This document shows, one piece after another, positions 21,601 to 32,211 of a stretch of DNA of 64,000 nucleotides. Under the pieces are notes generated by a model, which made no database searches, had not been told where the DNA came from, and saw only the letters and a program-made list of their open reading frames with translations. The DNA comes from Stereum hirsutum FP-91666 SS1. Taxonomy: Eukaryota; Basidiomycota; Agaricomycetes; Russulales; Stereaceae. Each line of letters opens with the position of its first letter. The stretch's first letter is position 1. The stretch spans positions 665,944-729,943 of the forward strand of contig NW_006763147.1 of assembly GCF_000264905.1 (NCBI RefSeq), given 5' to 3'. The translations under genes and the position numbers were made by a program.

Positions 21601-23696
21601 TATGAACGCTTTCCATGGGGTATACGAGTGGACCGGGACGGCTGAGTTTTTGGTGAGTCTGTCTGCATATAAATTAACCTCCGAAGTCCGTAGCTGATAA
21701 AATTTACGGTCAGTTCTGCTTCAGGTATACGCTGCTCTCTGTAGTGCTGTACCTTCCTGCTGTCTTCCCGAAGAGCGCTGGTAAGTTCATGTCAATGTTA
21801 CTTTGTTATCATTGTTTAAACTTCTGATCGTGGAATGATGGCGTTCAGAGTTTTACTATGCCCAGAAGGGACTATGGTATGTAATCGTCGACCGTCCCGA
21901 CGTGGTTTAGCTAGACGTGTACCTAACCTTGTATTGTCTTAGGGCGCTCATCATGGCACAAACGACGCTGAACATCTACGCCGGCGACCAAATCTACAAG
22001 TAAGCAGGTTTCCTCCAATCCTTCGTACACACCATACTCCAACCGACTGACCCTTTCATAGCTACGTTATTCGTCTCCTGGGCACATTTGTCGGTTTAAT
22101 CGTCGGTCTGTTGATCTGGTATATAGGTACGTAGACTTCCGTCCCTACGTTTGCCTAGTGACTTGCACATATGACGCACGTGGCTTATGATTACTGCAGG
22201 GAATGCGAAGAGTAATGGTAGTGCCTATGGGAGTGCGGCTTCAATGGCCGTATTCCTCGTTCCTCTGGTCTTTGTTCGACTTTATGCGCCGGTGCAATAT
22301 TTACCTGGTGTCATCATTATGAATGTACGTCCGCGCCGACTTTAGCTTTCATGGAATTTAAACGACCGAGAGACTGACTTGAACCGCGGTTGTTTTCTTA
22401 TAGGCTACCGTTGTCCTCATCGTCGGATATTCCTGGATCGATGGACACTTGGCCGTGTTCGATCCACCGGGAATCGGCTGGCCAATCGCATGGAGAAGAT
22501 GGGTGCTCGTCGTCATCGGTATGAACTTTCATCCTTCCTATACCTTCTCTTGTTGCATTCCTTAGGTCCGAGCCATTGGCGCTAACATCAATATGCGAAC
22601 AGGTTCGGCCGCCTCCTTCATTATCATGATGCTCCCACCCAAGTCAGGTCGCAAGGTCGTCCGCCTTCGGAACGCGGCTACCATCAATAAACTCGCGCAA
22701 ACTTATACGTTCCTCATGTCTGCATGGATTCGAACTGATTTTGAACGAACGGAGCAAGATCGACGCGAGGAGAATCCCATATCAGAAGACGCCATAGCCG
22801 AAGGACAAGATCCCGCGAATGAAAAGCAGCTGAACAATACTGGTGGCAGCTCAATGCACAGCAAAGGACTCGACCCCAGGAAGTTCCCGAATCAGTGGAA
22901 AGAACCATTCAGGCAAAAAATGGTCTCGGTTATAAGTCAGTTGCAGGGGGTGTTGCAACAGACGGAAATGGCGAGGTGGGAGGGAAATTTGAGGGGGCAT
23001 TGGCCGCATAAGGACTATGTCCGGTTGGCGCAGGTACAGCTTGAGATGACGGCGTGTATGTCGCAGGTGAGCCTACTTTCCCTATCCCAACCTTTTACGG
23101 CTGGTTCAATGGGTGTAATCCCAATATTTACATTTGCTTCGCCTGCATCCCAGCTCGCCGGTGCTCTCTGGAAAATGGACGACGAATGGCGCGTTTCGCT
23201 GCTGCATCACACCAACGTCCTCAATCCGAACTTCATCCAAGACGTTCTCACCACCTTCTCGCTAGTCTCGCAATCCCTCCGCACCGGCGAACCGATTCAT
23301 ACCGTCCTACCACAGAACATACTCGAGCGGCTCGTCTACCATTACACGCCTGTGTATCTCAGCGCAATCCACTCTGGTGGCAAGAATGCCGGCGAAGGGG
23401 TGAACCCTCCAAGGGGAGGAATAAGGCAGATAGATTCGAGCGTATTCAAGAGTTTGGATTATATGTATTATTCGGCGGCGATCGTGGCGGTGTTTCAGAT
23501 ACTTGAGGTGCGTTTTTTTTACTCTCGTGAAAATTTGTGAATGTTCGGGCTGATGGGACGAGGTTATGCTTAGTGCGTCGATGAGCTGCACAGTATTACT
23601 AGGAGGCTCTGTGGAGAGGTTCCATTCGTAGGGTTCCATGAGTGGCGAGGTACCCATCAGCGAGCTCATGATCCTACAGCCGCACGGTCGTCATGA
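18678..23696 (+). CDS. BRE4-like/aromatic acid exporter-family membrane protein
   Basis: A large protein of more than 1000 residues spread over many exons. ATG at 18678 (MADTARPPGSSTN). A disordered N-terminus is followed by six membrane segments (for example LASWAAFILILP, MSTMVIGVCLGWAFGAAG, SVVMGVFLGVGTFLFALI, YMAIAVFLIIFVFPE). A long cytosolic region with a coiled, charged stretch (ARREKELDEWAEKLRGALED) follows, then a second hydrophobic block (LLSVVLYLPAVFP, GTFVGLIVGLLIWYIG, AVFLVPLVFVRLYAP, VLVVIGSAASFIIMMLPP) and a C-terminal helical domain. This is the plan of fungal putative ER transporters with N-terminal six-helix and ArAE/FUSC-like domains. The yeast member BRE4 affects brefeldin A sensitivity. 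The substrate is unknown. I end it at TGA 23694-23696, after a last short exon rich in His and Arg. Confidence 0.85.
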
Positions 23697-24380
23697 ACGT
23701 ACTGCTGCGCCTTTACAGCCTCGACTCACACATCTAATCTATTTATATGGCATATTTTCACAAGTTTGCTTCAGCTGGATGATGGGGCAAATACCACTTC
23801 ACCATCTCTGGCCATGTCGTAGCGAAAACGAAGAGGTAAGTCAATCCAATGGGCCACATTCGATGGCGCCAGTGGCACTGAATGGGGATATTTTCCCCGG
23901 ATCGGCCCGACGCCGGCTATCTACGTTCATCAAGCGGATGCACGCTGTAGGGCCACATTTTCCTTTTCTCAACTCTTCTTCTGATAAGTTTAGCGATGCA
24001 GTTGGTCCGTGCATCATGTCATCAACTTGGTCAGGACCGCCGATATGACTCCCACGTCACAATTATTTGCTTCCCACCACCACAGCGATACCTCTTCCCC
24101 CAATCCTTTTTTCCGAGTCGTGCGAGCCGTCTCTCGCGTATAACAAAGTCTAAATCACCAAATACCACTCGTTGCATCCTAAATACAGAGCTCTCTGGGT
24201 TCTGGGGTCTATCTCGTCATTTGTTCCTACTAGCGCCGTCTGGTTACCTCCCGACATACATTCCTCGAGGAGGGTTTTTCTTTTCTCTTCCGCTACTCGT
24301 AAGTATTCAAGTAACAATCCTCCATACCTCTGACTGATATGTTTTGCATAGTATTCTTCTTTTGCGACGCAGTTGATCAC
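23697..24380. other. Intergenic
   Basis: No supported gene. Short frames only; upstream region of the F-box gene at 24381. Confidence 0.4.
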
Positions 24381-26618
24381 ATGATGGGCCCGGCTCGATC
24401 TCAACGCAACACCGCGAGGTGAATACATTGCACTCTTGTAGACTAAACTTAACGGGCCCTGATACCTTGGCCAGCCTCAGTATACACAAGCCCTCCCCAA
24501 TCTTTCGCCTTCCGCCAGAAATCCTGCGGATGGTCCTCCTCGAGCTCAGTGTCAACGCTCCTCGTCACCAGACGTGCACAGGACAGAAGCCTATCCCCGG
24601 TTGGGTCACCATTACTCATGTCTGTAGCGTCTGGCGCCAAATTGCGTTGGAATACCCAGAGCTCTGGACGTCCATCTCTCGCGCCGTTGCACCGAACCAA
24701 GGCTGGCTGCTAGCATTTTTCGATCGGTCCTGCCAGAGAGTTTTGGATGTCGAGATGGATCAGGGCTGGTACGGAGAACCCAGCGAACGACTACGCTCGA
24801 ACTTGCACAGGATCCGAAATTTGACCTTAGGGGACGGGGTATACTTGGACGAGTTTCCCTTGAATATTTCGATGCCGATGCTAGAGAAGTTTTGCATCAA
24901 AGAGGAGCAGGATTATGGAAAGTCCGGGCCATCGGTCATCCCCAGCGATTTGTTTGCTGGTAATGCTCCTCGGCTCCGTGCCTTGCAGCTTCCATCGGGA
25001 TACGAGCTTCCTGTAACATCTCCCCTTCTCCCACATCTCCACCATCTGTCATTGGGGCACCACTACTGGTCCATACCATCCTGGATAGACCTCCTTCGCC
25101 GCACTTCGGTCCTGGAGACCGTCAGTTTGTCTTTTGCAGACGAGTGTTACGAATGCAACATTGCGCAGGAGTACCACTCGGATGTCACATACCATGGCAT
25201 CGCTCCTGTTGCTCTTCCTAACCTACGCCTTTTGACCGTTTCGAGCGGATGCCCTTACACACTCGATGCTTTTTTCGGCAAGATATCTTTCAATCCTGAT
25301 CGGACGACTTTCATACGACCCACCATCGTTACGTCAGGCCTTGGCGACGACGACGACTATCTAGTCGATACGCTGAGCGGCCTCAGCGACCTCACGAATC
25401 GCCCCCAGATTCAGCCACATGAATACCTCTCCATTTCCCTGGGTGCGGGGAGCAGTGAACAGTCCATCGACTACCGCGGCTGGCGCACCGAACACTTAGA
25501 GAAGATGTGGTACCTTGCTACACATAAACCTACGCTTGGACCAACTGTCTGTTTCTCCAGATCTTTCACCGGCCTCGACTTGGACGAAGCTCCGCCCCAT
25601 GAACCCAGCGTCTATGCTCCTTTCGCGCAGCTTTCAGCGATGTGCGAACACCTACCCACTTCAGATGTGCTGGCGCTATGGCTTTCGATGTCTACAGAAG
25701 GCATCGAAGATGGCACATCAGAGTCTTACAACAGCGTTTCTGGATGGCGATCCTTTTTTGGCCACTTCAAAGGAGTCGAGATCCTTAGGGTGTCCGGTCC
25801 CTATGGGCTTCCCGAATTCCTGTCTGCTTTGGCACGGCTGAGTGCTCCATCCGCAGGCGGTGCGGACGGCGATGATGATAATCCTTTCCTCGTGCCACAG
25901 CATCACCTCTCCTTGTTTCTCCCATGCCTAAAGGAGATGGTTGTTGGAGATCTCGGTTCGAGAGCCGATACACCATTAGGGCGGCAATGCGTCAAGGCAA
26001 CATATCGCTCTCTTTTCCGCTTCCTCCGACAACGGTACCTATCGAATGCTGCCCTCGACCGTCTTTATCTCAGCCCGGGCTTGTGTCCGTTATTCTGTAA
26101 CTCGGAAGAGGCGACGGGGATACTGAGTTATTATGTTGAGGACTCTGTTTCATGTCTCGAATGTGGAAGATCGTGGCACGGTTCGAAGAACTTGGGTATG
26201 TCTCTGCCGTCTCGACATTTCTGATATGTTTTCCACACTGACGCTGTCCTCAGGTTCACACGACCGAAAGATCGAGATATTCGTATGGCTTCCCGATGGA
26301 ATACGGCACACAGTTCGAGTAGACCCTGAGCATCTCGTTCATCGGTTGCTTACCCGGTTATACAAGGAAATTGACTTGCCTTTTGTGCGGTAAGTTATGA
26401 CGGACTCTGCGATTGTTAACCTATATCCTCAGCACTGACTTCACTCACGATATAGTGCGACGTTGATGATGAAGAGATTCCGGCAGGAGGAAGGTGATGA
26501 GGACGAGGAAGTAATGGTCAAGTGTGATATGGACAAGAGCTTGAAGAGGGCTGGGGCTTACCCCCACGCGACTTTCATGGTAAAGGATGACAGCCTCATT
26601 CAAAAGTCGGAGGAATGA
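24381..26618 (+). CDS. F-box protein with a C-terminal ubiquitin-like domain
   Basis: Start chosen at ATG 24381 (MMGPARSQRNTAS). A 56-nt intron (24419-24474) then leads into LSIHKPSPIFRLPPEILRMV. Without this intron the frame would have no ATG before the F-box. F-box at about residues 20-75 (LPPEILRMVLLELS ... VTITHVCSVWRQIALEYPEL), then a roughly 500-residue leucine-rich region. After an intron at 26197-26254 comes KIEIFVWLPDGIRHTVRVDP, EHLVHRLLTRLYKEIDLP and, after another intron, ATLMMKRFRQ ... VKCDMDKSLKRAGAYPHATF. The pattern (two strands, helix, short strand, L-x-x-A/C-G, hydrophobic last strand) resembles a ubiquitin-like beta-grasp fold; this is my inference. Stop at 26616-26618. Confidence 0.82.
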
Positions 26619-26861
26619 ATTGTGATCACGAATGGAGGCGGTTGACTTTGAGTGACCGATATCACTGTTTTTCCCGTATATATACTGTGCAAGAATATTT
26701 TGAGGGCATGCTTGGCCATGGGCCACACCGATCGGCACCACAAAACAAGGAAGGAATTCTACCCCGGTTTCCGGAAGGCAGGAACGGCGATTCCACGACT
26801 TGTTCAACTTTCCACCACAGTCATAGTACCGAGTCCGCCGCCGCGCATGACTTCTGAAAAG

Positions 26862-26997
26862 TTCGATGTTGATGTTGAGGGAGTTTGAGTGGCAAGATGA
26901 TCTGGACGATGCGGTGATGCTAAAATGCGACATGGACGAGAGCTTGAAGAAGGCTGGAGTGTACCCCGGCGCAACGTTCACGTTGATGATAGAATAG
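26862..26997 (+). other. Duplicated last exon of the F-box/ubiquitin-like gene
   Basis: Encodes SMLMLREFEWQDDLDDAVML, then KCDMDESLKKAGVYPGATF and a TAG at 26995-26997. It parallels the real last exon (ATLMMKRF ... VKCDMDKSLKRAGAYPHATF) residue by residue. It follows CTGAAAAG, a usable acceptor, and its phase matches the upstream donor after TTT GTG CG, so it could serve as an alternative terminal exon. Otherwise it is a tandem-duplication relic. Nothing else between 26619 and 26861 looks coding. Confidence 0.75.
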
Positions 26998-27188
26998 CAC
27001 CAAGGAGCAGTCTGAATGAACATCGTGGTCATCCACAGGATTGATATTGTACATACAAAATGAAATGAACTACTACTATGAGGCATGCCGAAGGCATAGA
27101 GCGATCATGTATTCCTACTTCATCACGACTCAGACGAGGACGCGATCGATACTATGGAGGAACCCACAGGAGCCCGTCATTAGGGACG

Positions 27189-28637
27189 TTATGCGCTCGA
27201 ATCCTTCACAGTGCCACAGAAGGTGCACGTCCAGAAGTCGGGATTTATACCCTGCTCGCCACAAACCCTACAACTCCATCCAGACTGTGTTGAAACCCGC
27301 TGAATTGGGCGTGGCGATGCACAAGCGTCACATTGCAGAGCGTGTACGGGATTAATGAGCGTACAGACGGAACACGGCCACGTTGTTGCTCCGCCTATTG
27401 AGGTAGGTGTGTCCGATGTCGATGCGGTTGTAGCGGCAGTAGGAGCGGTGCGGGGTGATGAAGGAGAATACGGAGTAGAACGAGCCGATGACGAGGAAGT
27501 TGAAGTGGCGGGTTTTTCTCTCGATGCAGGATCTCGCCGTTTCCCCGAAGACGAAGATGGCGGTGTGAAAGAGGTAGCGGCGGCATGTTGCTTTGACTGG
27601 GGTATCACAACCTTCGAAGGACCAGCAACAGCATTATCGTCGCCAACAATGATTACATCGTCATCGTTTTCGACGAACTCGACGTCCGAGTCTGAATCGC
27701 TGTCGAATCTTAGGTCGATGACATCGTGCTTCACGCTATCTTTCGCCGCTTGTTCCGCCTCTCGCTCGGCCTGTGGCCCCGAACCACAGGACTTTGCGTC
27801 TTTCGCTCTTCTCTCAGCCGCCTGTTACGAGCATCAGCGTCAAATCGCAGTGAAAATACGACTCAGGGGACATACCAAGGCAGCCACCTCTCTGGGACTC
27901 ATGCCCGCACGGGCAAGGCCGCCTCCGCCGAGTTTTCCTCCACCGCCCAATACCTGGGCAAAACCTCTTCTCTTCTCTGCCGCTTGCAGCGCCTTCTGGC
28001 GGGCGAGATGTGGTGGCAGGTCATGCGAGACACCGAGGCCAAGCCTATGACCTTTGGAGAAGAAGCCTTCACCAGAATATCCGCTCCGCTTGAGTTCGTA
28101 GAACTCCTCTTCCAGACCAGATAGATATTTGTAGAATTTCTCATCATGTGGCCCGTGGACATTATGTGTCAACTATACAGTCAAGAGTATGAACATACGT
28201 CCAGCACAGTGATGTACGAGGGCGGCCCACCTCATGAAGCATAGTGCCTATGATGTCCTCTTCCGGATAGAAAGAATCGGGAGCATGAGCGGGTCGTAAT
28301 CGGATGAGAATCTTTCGACCACCATTGATATCTATGCGAAGGTGAGCAATATTCTACAAATGTTACAGAAACATATACCCACTCAGGCCTGGCTCAAGTA
28401 ATTGAGGTTCAGCCGATGATTGAAAAGCAGTATGAAAGTCCACTCACCAAGGAGACTCGGGTTGTTGGGAAAAAATTCGCCAAGCGTAGGCAGCCTCCAT
28501 GAATGTTTTCGCATGATAGGTTTGACTAAGGACGCGGTCCTCTGGAGGATCTTGAGAGCCTCGTTTGCTTTGGGTCTATCTTTGAGGTGCTCAATGGATG
28601 TGACCCAGACATCGGTGCTGCTATTCAGGTTTGACAT
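27189..28637 (-). CDS. WSS1: WSS1-type DNA-protein crosslink protease
   Basis: Nuclear metalloprotease that degrades proteins crosslinked to DNA and acts with Cdc48 and SUMO. ATG at 28635-28637. The WLM domain begins VWVTSIEHLKDRPKANEALK and carries LRPAHAPDSFYPEEDIIGTM and the zinc site HELTHNVHGPHD (HExxH plus third His), which is split by an intron after HE. A Gly-rich linker follows, then an acidic segment with a SUMO-interaction-like VIIVGDD, a Ser/Pro-rich stretch and two RanBP2-type zinc fingers: WPCSVC ... CDAC (Cx2Cx10Cx2C) and WSCRVC ... CTFC (Cx2Cx11Cx2C). Stop at 27189. All catalytic and zinc residues are intact. Restoring the conserved LLGLN sequence requires a 6-nt microexon at 28383-28388. 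Two C-terminal zinc fingers plus an SIM match fungal WSS1 rather than animal SPRTN. Confidence 0.93.
28383..28388 (-). other. WSS1: Predicted 6-nt microexon of WSS1
   Basis: GCCTGA lies between a 59-nt intron (28389-28447, GTGAGT...GCCAG) and a 51-nt intron (28332-28382, GTGGGT...GCATAG). Including it gives NPSLLGLNINGGRKI, which matches the WLM consensus LLG-[LM]-N-[VI]-N. Skipping it gives NPSLLDINGGRKI, in frame but two residues short. Confidence 0.7.
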
Positions 28638-29312
28638 TGTGTCGAAGATGGAGTGAGAGACTTAGTATCAGTTCACTGAGAGGCGGTGGTCACAAGTAGG
28701 ATAGTGGGCCAAGACTACAGGTCAAGACGACGAATGATCTACGGACACAAGCTGAGTAGATATGTACGCGTGTGTGTGATAGACGTGGCCCAGCGACGCG
28801 CGTCCAGATGGGTAAGCAAGATTCTGAAGGGTTCTGCAATGTTCAGGGAGTAACTGGAGCGTACACTGCGGAGAAAGTTTTATGACATGCTCAGGGTGTA
28901 TGGCTGGATATTAGCAAGACAGCTGGATGGCGGGAAAGGTCCGGGTGTCGGACTCGGAGGACTGCAACAAGTTGTGGATCCAGACGCCACATCAACAAGG
29001 GCCGGGATTAACCGGATATTTTAAGCTCCGCAACACCGACTATTCCTGTGGCGACTTACAGTGTGGCGTACTTATGGCGACGTGCATCACAGTGAGCGAG
29101 CAGGGGGTCGACTGAGGTTTGATTATCAGTCAACTACAGTAGGCGCCAATTCTCTGAGGAGTCTTACCCAAATTTCGACGGCCTGGTTGCGGCCTGAAGT
29201 GATAAGATACATAAGCATAAACAATGTGGGCCCATCATTACCGTACACCCGCTCAGTACTAGTTAATCTGTGAAGAGAATATAATCAACTACAGTGATGT
29301 AGGATTAACTGG
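28638..29312. other. Intergenic, WSS1 upstream region
   Basis: No gene seen; it holds the WSS1 promoter (minus) and the 3' flank of the SPRY gene. Confidence 0.4.
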
Positions 29313-30307
29313 TCATGTTCTTGAGTATGCCGGCAAGTCCTCCTCTTCCGCGCCACTCGGGCCCGCCAACTTCATCCCAACATGTCCCTCAATCTTCCAC
29401 GCCCAATCGTTACCCTCCTTCCACACAAAAAGTTCTTGACCAAAATTGACCTCGACTTCATTCCTACCACATACGCCAATCGCAGCATATACGTCGTATT
29501 GCGCCCGCGGGAGGAACATACCTGTGAAGGCGTCGGGGAGACGACGACCGTTATGGGTGAAGAAGATAGCGCCGCTCGAGAAGACGTAGCCACAGCCTAT
29601 GATGTCGTTTGGAGAGATGTGTTTTATGCCAGGAGGTAGAGCATAATCCCGGCCACCGTCTGGATCTTCGCAGAACTTGCGAAGATCGTCCAGATGAAGA
29701 GCTGCGCTGAGACGGTTCCAGCCTGGGAGACGAAACTCTGGATACGGTTTACATGCCATGCCTGACATCCGCAAGCAACATCGAAGAGTGAGCGATATAT
29801 CGCAGATAGAGGATAAACGGAAAGGTAGCGCTCACCGACGGCAATTACATCGTCCATTCGATTGACCTGCACCTCGTAGTACACCCCATTCTTCTTCTTG
29901 GTATCATACCACCCACCCACAATGGGCAAATTACTGAAGACACAAACATCCTCGCACTTCTTCTCTGTTCTCATTCTGATGACATCACCCCCTTCGATCT
30001 CGCCCACAAACCGAGTCGTATGTGGTCGCTCCAGTGTCCAGGCGCCACATCCTTGCTTCTCTATTCGCTCGACGATTTCGGATGGAAGAGGTCTGGCAGG
30101 GTCAACAGGATATTGATTGCAGAAAGCCTCTGCGGTATCGTAGTCTGATTCGGAAGCTTCGTTGTAAAGACCTAGAGTATGTTTCTTCTCGGGTGCAGGG
30201 GCCCATTCTGGTGGAGGTGGTGCGGTCTCTGAATGTTTGAAGAAGGTGCGAGATGGAAGTGGTTGGTCGCCACGTCTGGTACGAGAGTGATTCCAGTGAG
30301 AGAACAT
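29313..30307 (-). CDS. SPRY-domain protein, Ear1/Ssh4-like
   Basis: Likely an adaptor of the Rsp5 ubiquitin ligase in endosome/vacuole sorting, as known for yeast Ear1 and Ssh4. I use the ATG at 30305-30307 (MFSHWNHSRTRRGDQ). The same frame extends upstream through hydrophobic LWRLLLRLIYAIMF without an ATG, so an upstream exon with the membrane anchor typical of the family may be missing. The SPRY core is clear: GVYYEVQVNRMDDVIAVG, an intron, MACKPYPEFRLPGW, DIIGCGYVFSSGAIFFTHNG and YAAIGVCGRNEVEVNFGQ. The C-terminus reads EEEDLPAYSRT; LPAY is a PY-like motif that could bind Rsp5 WW domains. Stop at 29313. Confidence 0.82.
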
Positions 30308-30842
30308 GATAGCGTAGATAAGCCTCAGTAACAGCCGCCAAAGAATATAGGAACGATGAAGGGTTAGAAAGGTCTCTGAAGCGCAGCCTTTAATACTGTG
30401 GTGAACAGCTTGAACAAGCAGATTCGAGAACAATGGCTAATGAGATCCGGGTGCAGTGTCATCTTGTCCTGCACTGAGCGCCAGCGGCCGGCACAGCTTG
30501 GCGTTATCTCCGTGGCTGTGCTGGATACAATAAACTTTCCTTCTTGCCTATCCTTCGCAAGCCCGTCGCTATGCAGGTCCCGTGAACGGGAATAAACGCC
30601 AGCGTTATGATTTTAGTCCCATCCTACTAATGTACACACAGTAAAGAAACAGCAGGTTCGAAAACAGAAAAATAGCAAGGAGAAAGCGATGTGATAGAAC
30701 ACTGGGAGAAGGTAGAGATGTAATAGTGAGGAACATGCGAGATGAGTGGGTTTATCGATGCCAAGGATATGATGATGATTGAGAGAAGTAAAGAACTCGG
30801 TGAAACAGAAACATGTGATGAAGGTGTGGTGGAATCTTTGGA
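30308..30842. other. Intergenic
   Basis: No separate gene seen. The first 120 bp may belong to an upstream exon of the SPRY gene. Confidence 0.35.
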
Positions 30843-31709
30843 CTAAAGGGAAGCGGAGGCGGTTCGCGTCGCCCTTAACTTCCCAAGAAGGCGCATGGGA
30901 GCGGCGCGTACGGCTGCCACGATGCTAGAGGCTGACGAGGGGGCCGCCTCGCAGAGAGATGTATCGTCCTTCAGTTCGCCACCCTCAGTGGTGACGAATG
31001 TAGATTCAGAGTCTACGGCTGAAAATAGAATGAGTTGCTACCCTCATCGCAGTGTATACGAAAGACTTACTATGCAATGAATCTGAGCGGCGAGGTCTAG
31101 AATCATCGAGCGGTGCTTCCTGTTGGTGACCAGCAGGAGCACCGTCTGCTACGGTGCAATTAGAGGCCAACGCGGCTTTGCGTTCTTCTTCCTGCAACCT
31201 CATTCGAGCTTCTGCAGACGACCTCTGCATGCAAGATCGTGCCTTCAGAACGGGCGACGAACTCGTCTACAGAGGGTTACTCACGGAGAGGGTGGCGCGC
31301 AGATCCTTGACGTCCTTGGACACGAAGGACACTTTCCGTGCCAGCCCAGTAAAGACACCGGTATAATCATGCACGCATGACAAGCTGGCTGCATGAACTT
31401 CGCTTCGGATGAGCAGGACAGCATCCTGAAGACTAGTGAGGCATCCAGTCAGCATGCCTGCAGCTATGACAATATATATAATATACCGTACATCGCAAGC
31501 CTTCTTTTGACATGGCGCAAAAACGACGTATCCAGCAAGGCTTCCTCCTCTGCTTCATGCAGGAGCGTCTCGGTTTCTTTGAATACGGCGTCAAGCTCCT
31601 GCATTTGCTTGGAAGGGAGGAACGCGCGAATGATCGAAAAAGCCATGCTGCCGAACGTGAAAATAGTTGCTACTGTGCCGAACCATGTCATAGCAGCTTC
31701 AGAGTACAT
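30843..31709 (-). CDS. Hypothetical membrane-anchored coiled-coil protein
   Basis: Not recognised. The ATG at 31707-31709 begins MYSEAAMTWFGTVATIF, and TFGSMAFSIIRAFLPSK completes one membrane segment. A helical stretch (MQELDAVFKETETLLHEAEE) follows. After introns come VLLIRSEVHAASLSC and VFTGLARKVSFVSKDVKDL, a charged helix (MRLQEEERKAALAS), a polar segment and a Ser/Ala-rich C-terminus ending LRATRTASASL at about 30843. Splice sites look normal and the frame is open across at least four exons, so it is probably a real gene of a fungal-specific family. Confidence 0.55.
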
Positions 31710-32211
31710 GGTGGCCTAGCAAAGCATCAGACATAACGCATGAGTCTTCTATCTAATAGTGGCCTTGAGTAGGTATGGTAACACACTCACGAGGTGGAGT
31801 TAAACAGGCGAGGATACTACCGATTCGTCTGCGGACTCGATATGGAGCTTTGGTTGGCTGTTGAGATCACAGGTGGAGGTATGGGCGGACAATGGCAGGG
31901 GGTAGGACGGAAGGGTGATTGAAGCATGGCTTGAGAACCACCGTGAGCTTATATGACGGGCTGAGTGTGATTGTGAAGGCCTCGAGGAAATCGTGCATTT
32001 GAGAGGTACGTACGCGTCGACCGGCAAGGCGGTTCCACAGCATTTTACTCACGGTCTACACGGCCCGCTTCTTCCGTTCGGTGTCTACTTCGGAAGCAAA
32101 GTCTGAACCTAACGCTCACTTTCTCAACTGATTCAACTCGTAGCTCCGAAGACAAACCCTGATGCACCTGTCCTGGCTCACTTGAAGCTCTTGTGGACCA
32201 CAAAAGACTAG
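31710..32211. promoter_or_regulatory. Divergent promoter region
   Basis: About 500 bp between the minus-strand coiled-coil gene and the plus-strand kinase-like gene. No gene or clear element seen. Confidence 0.35.

Noticed and set aside
24419..24475. GTG or readthrough start for the F-box gene
   Set aside because: An ATG 38 nt upstream plus a well-formed 56-nt intron gives a normal start.
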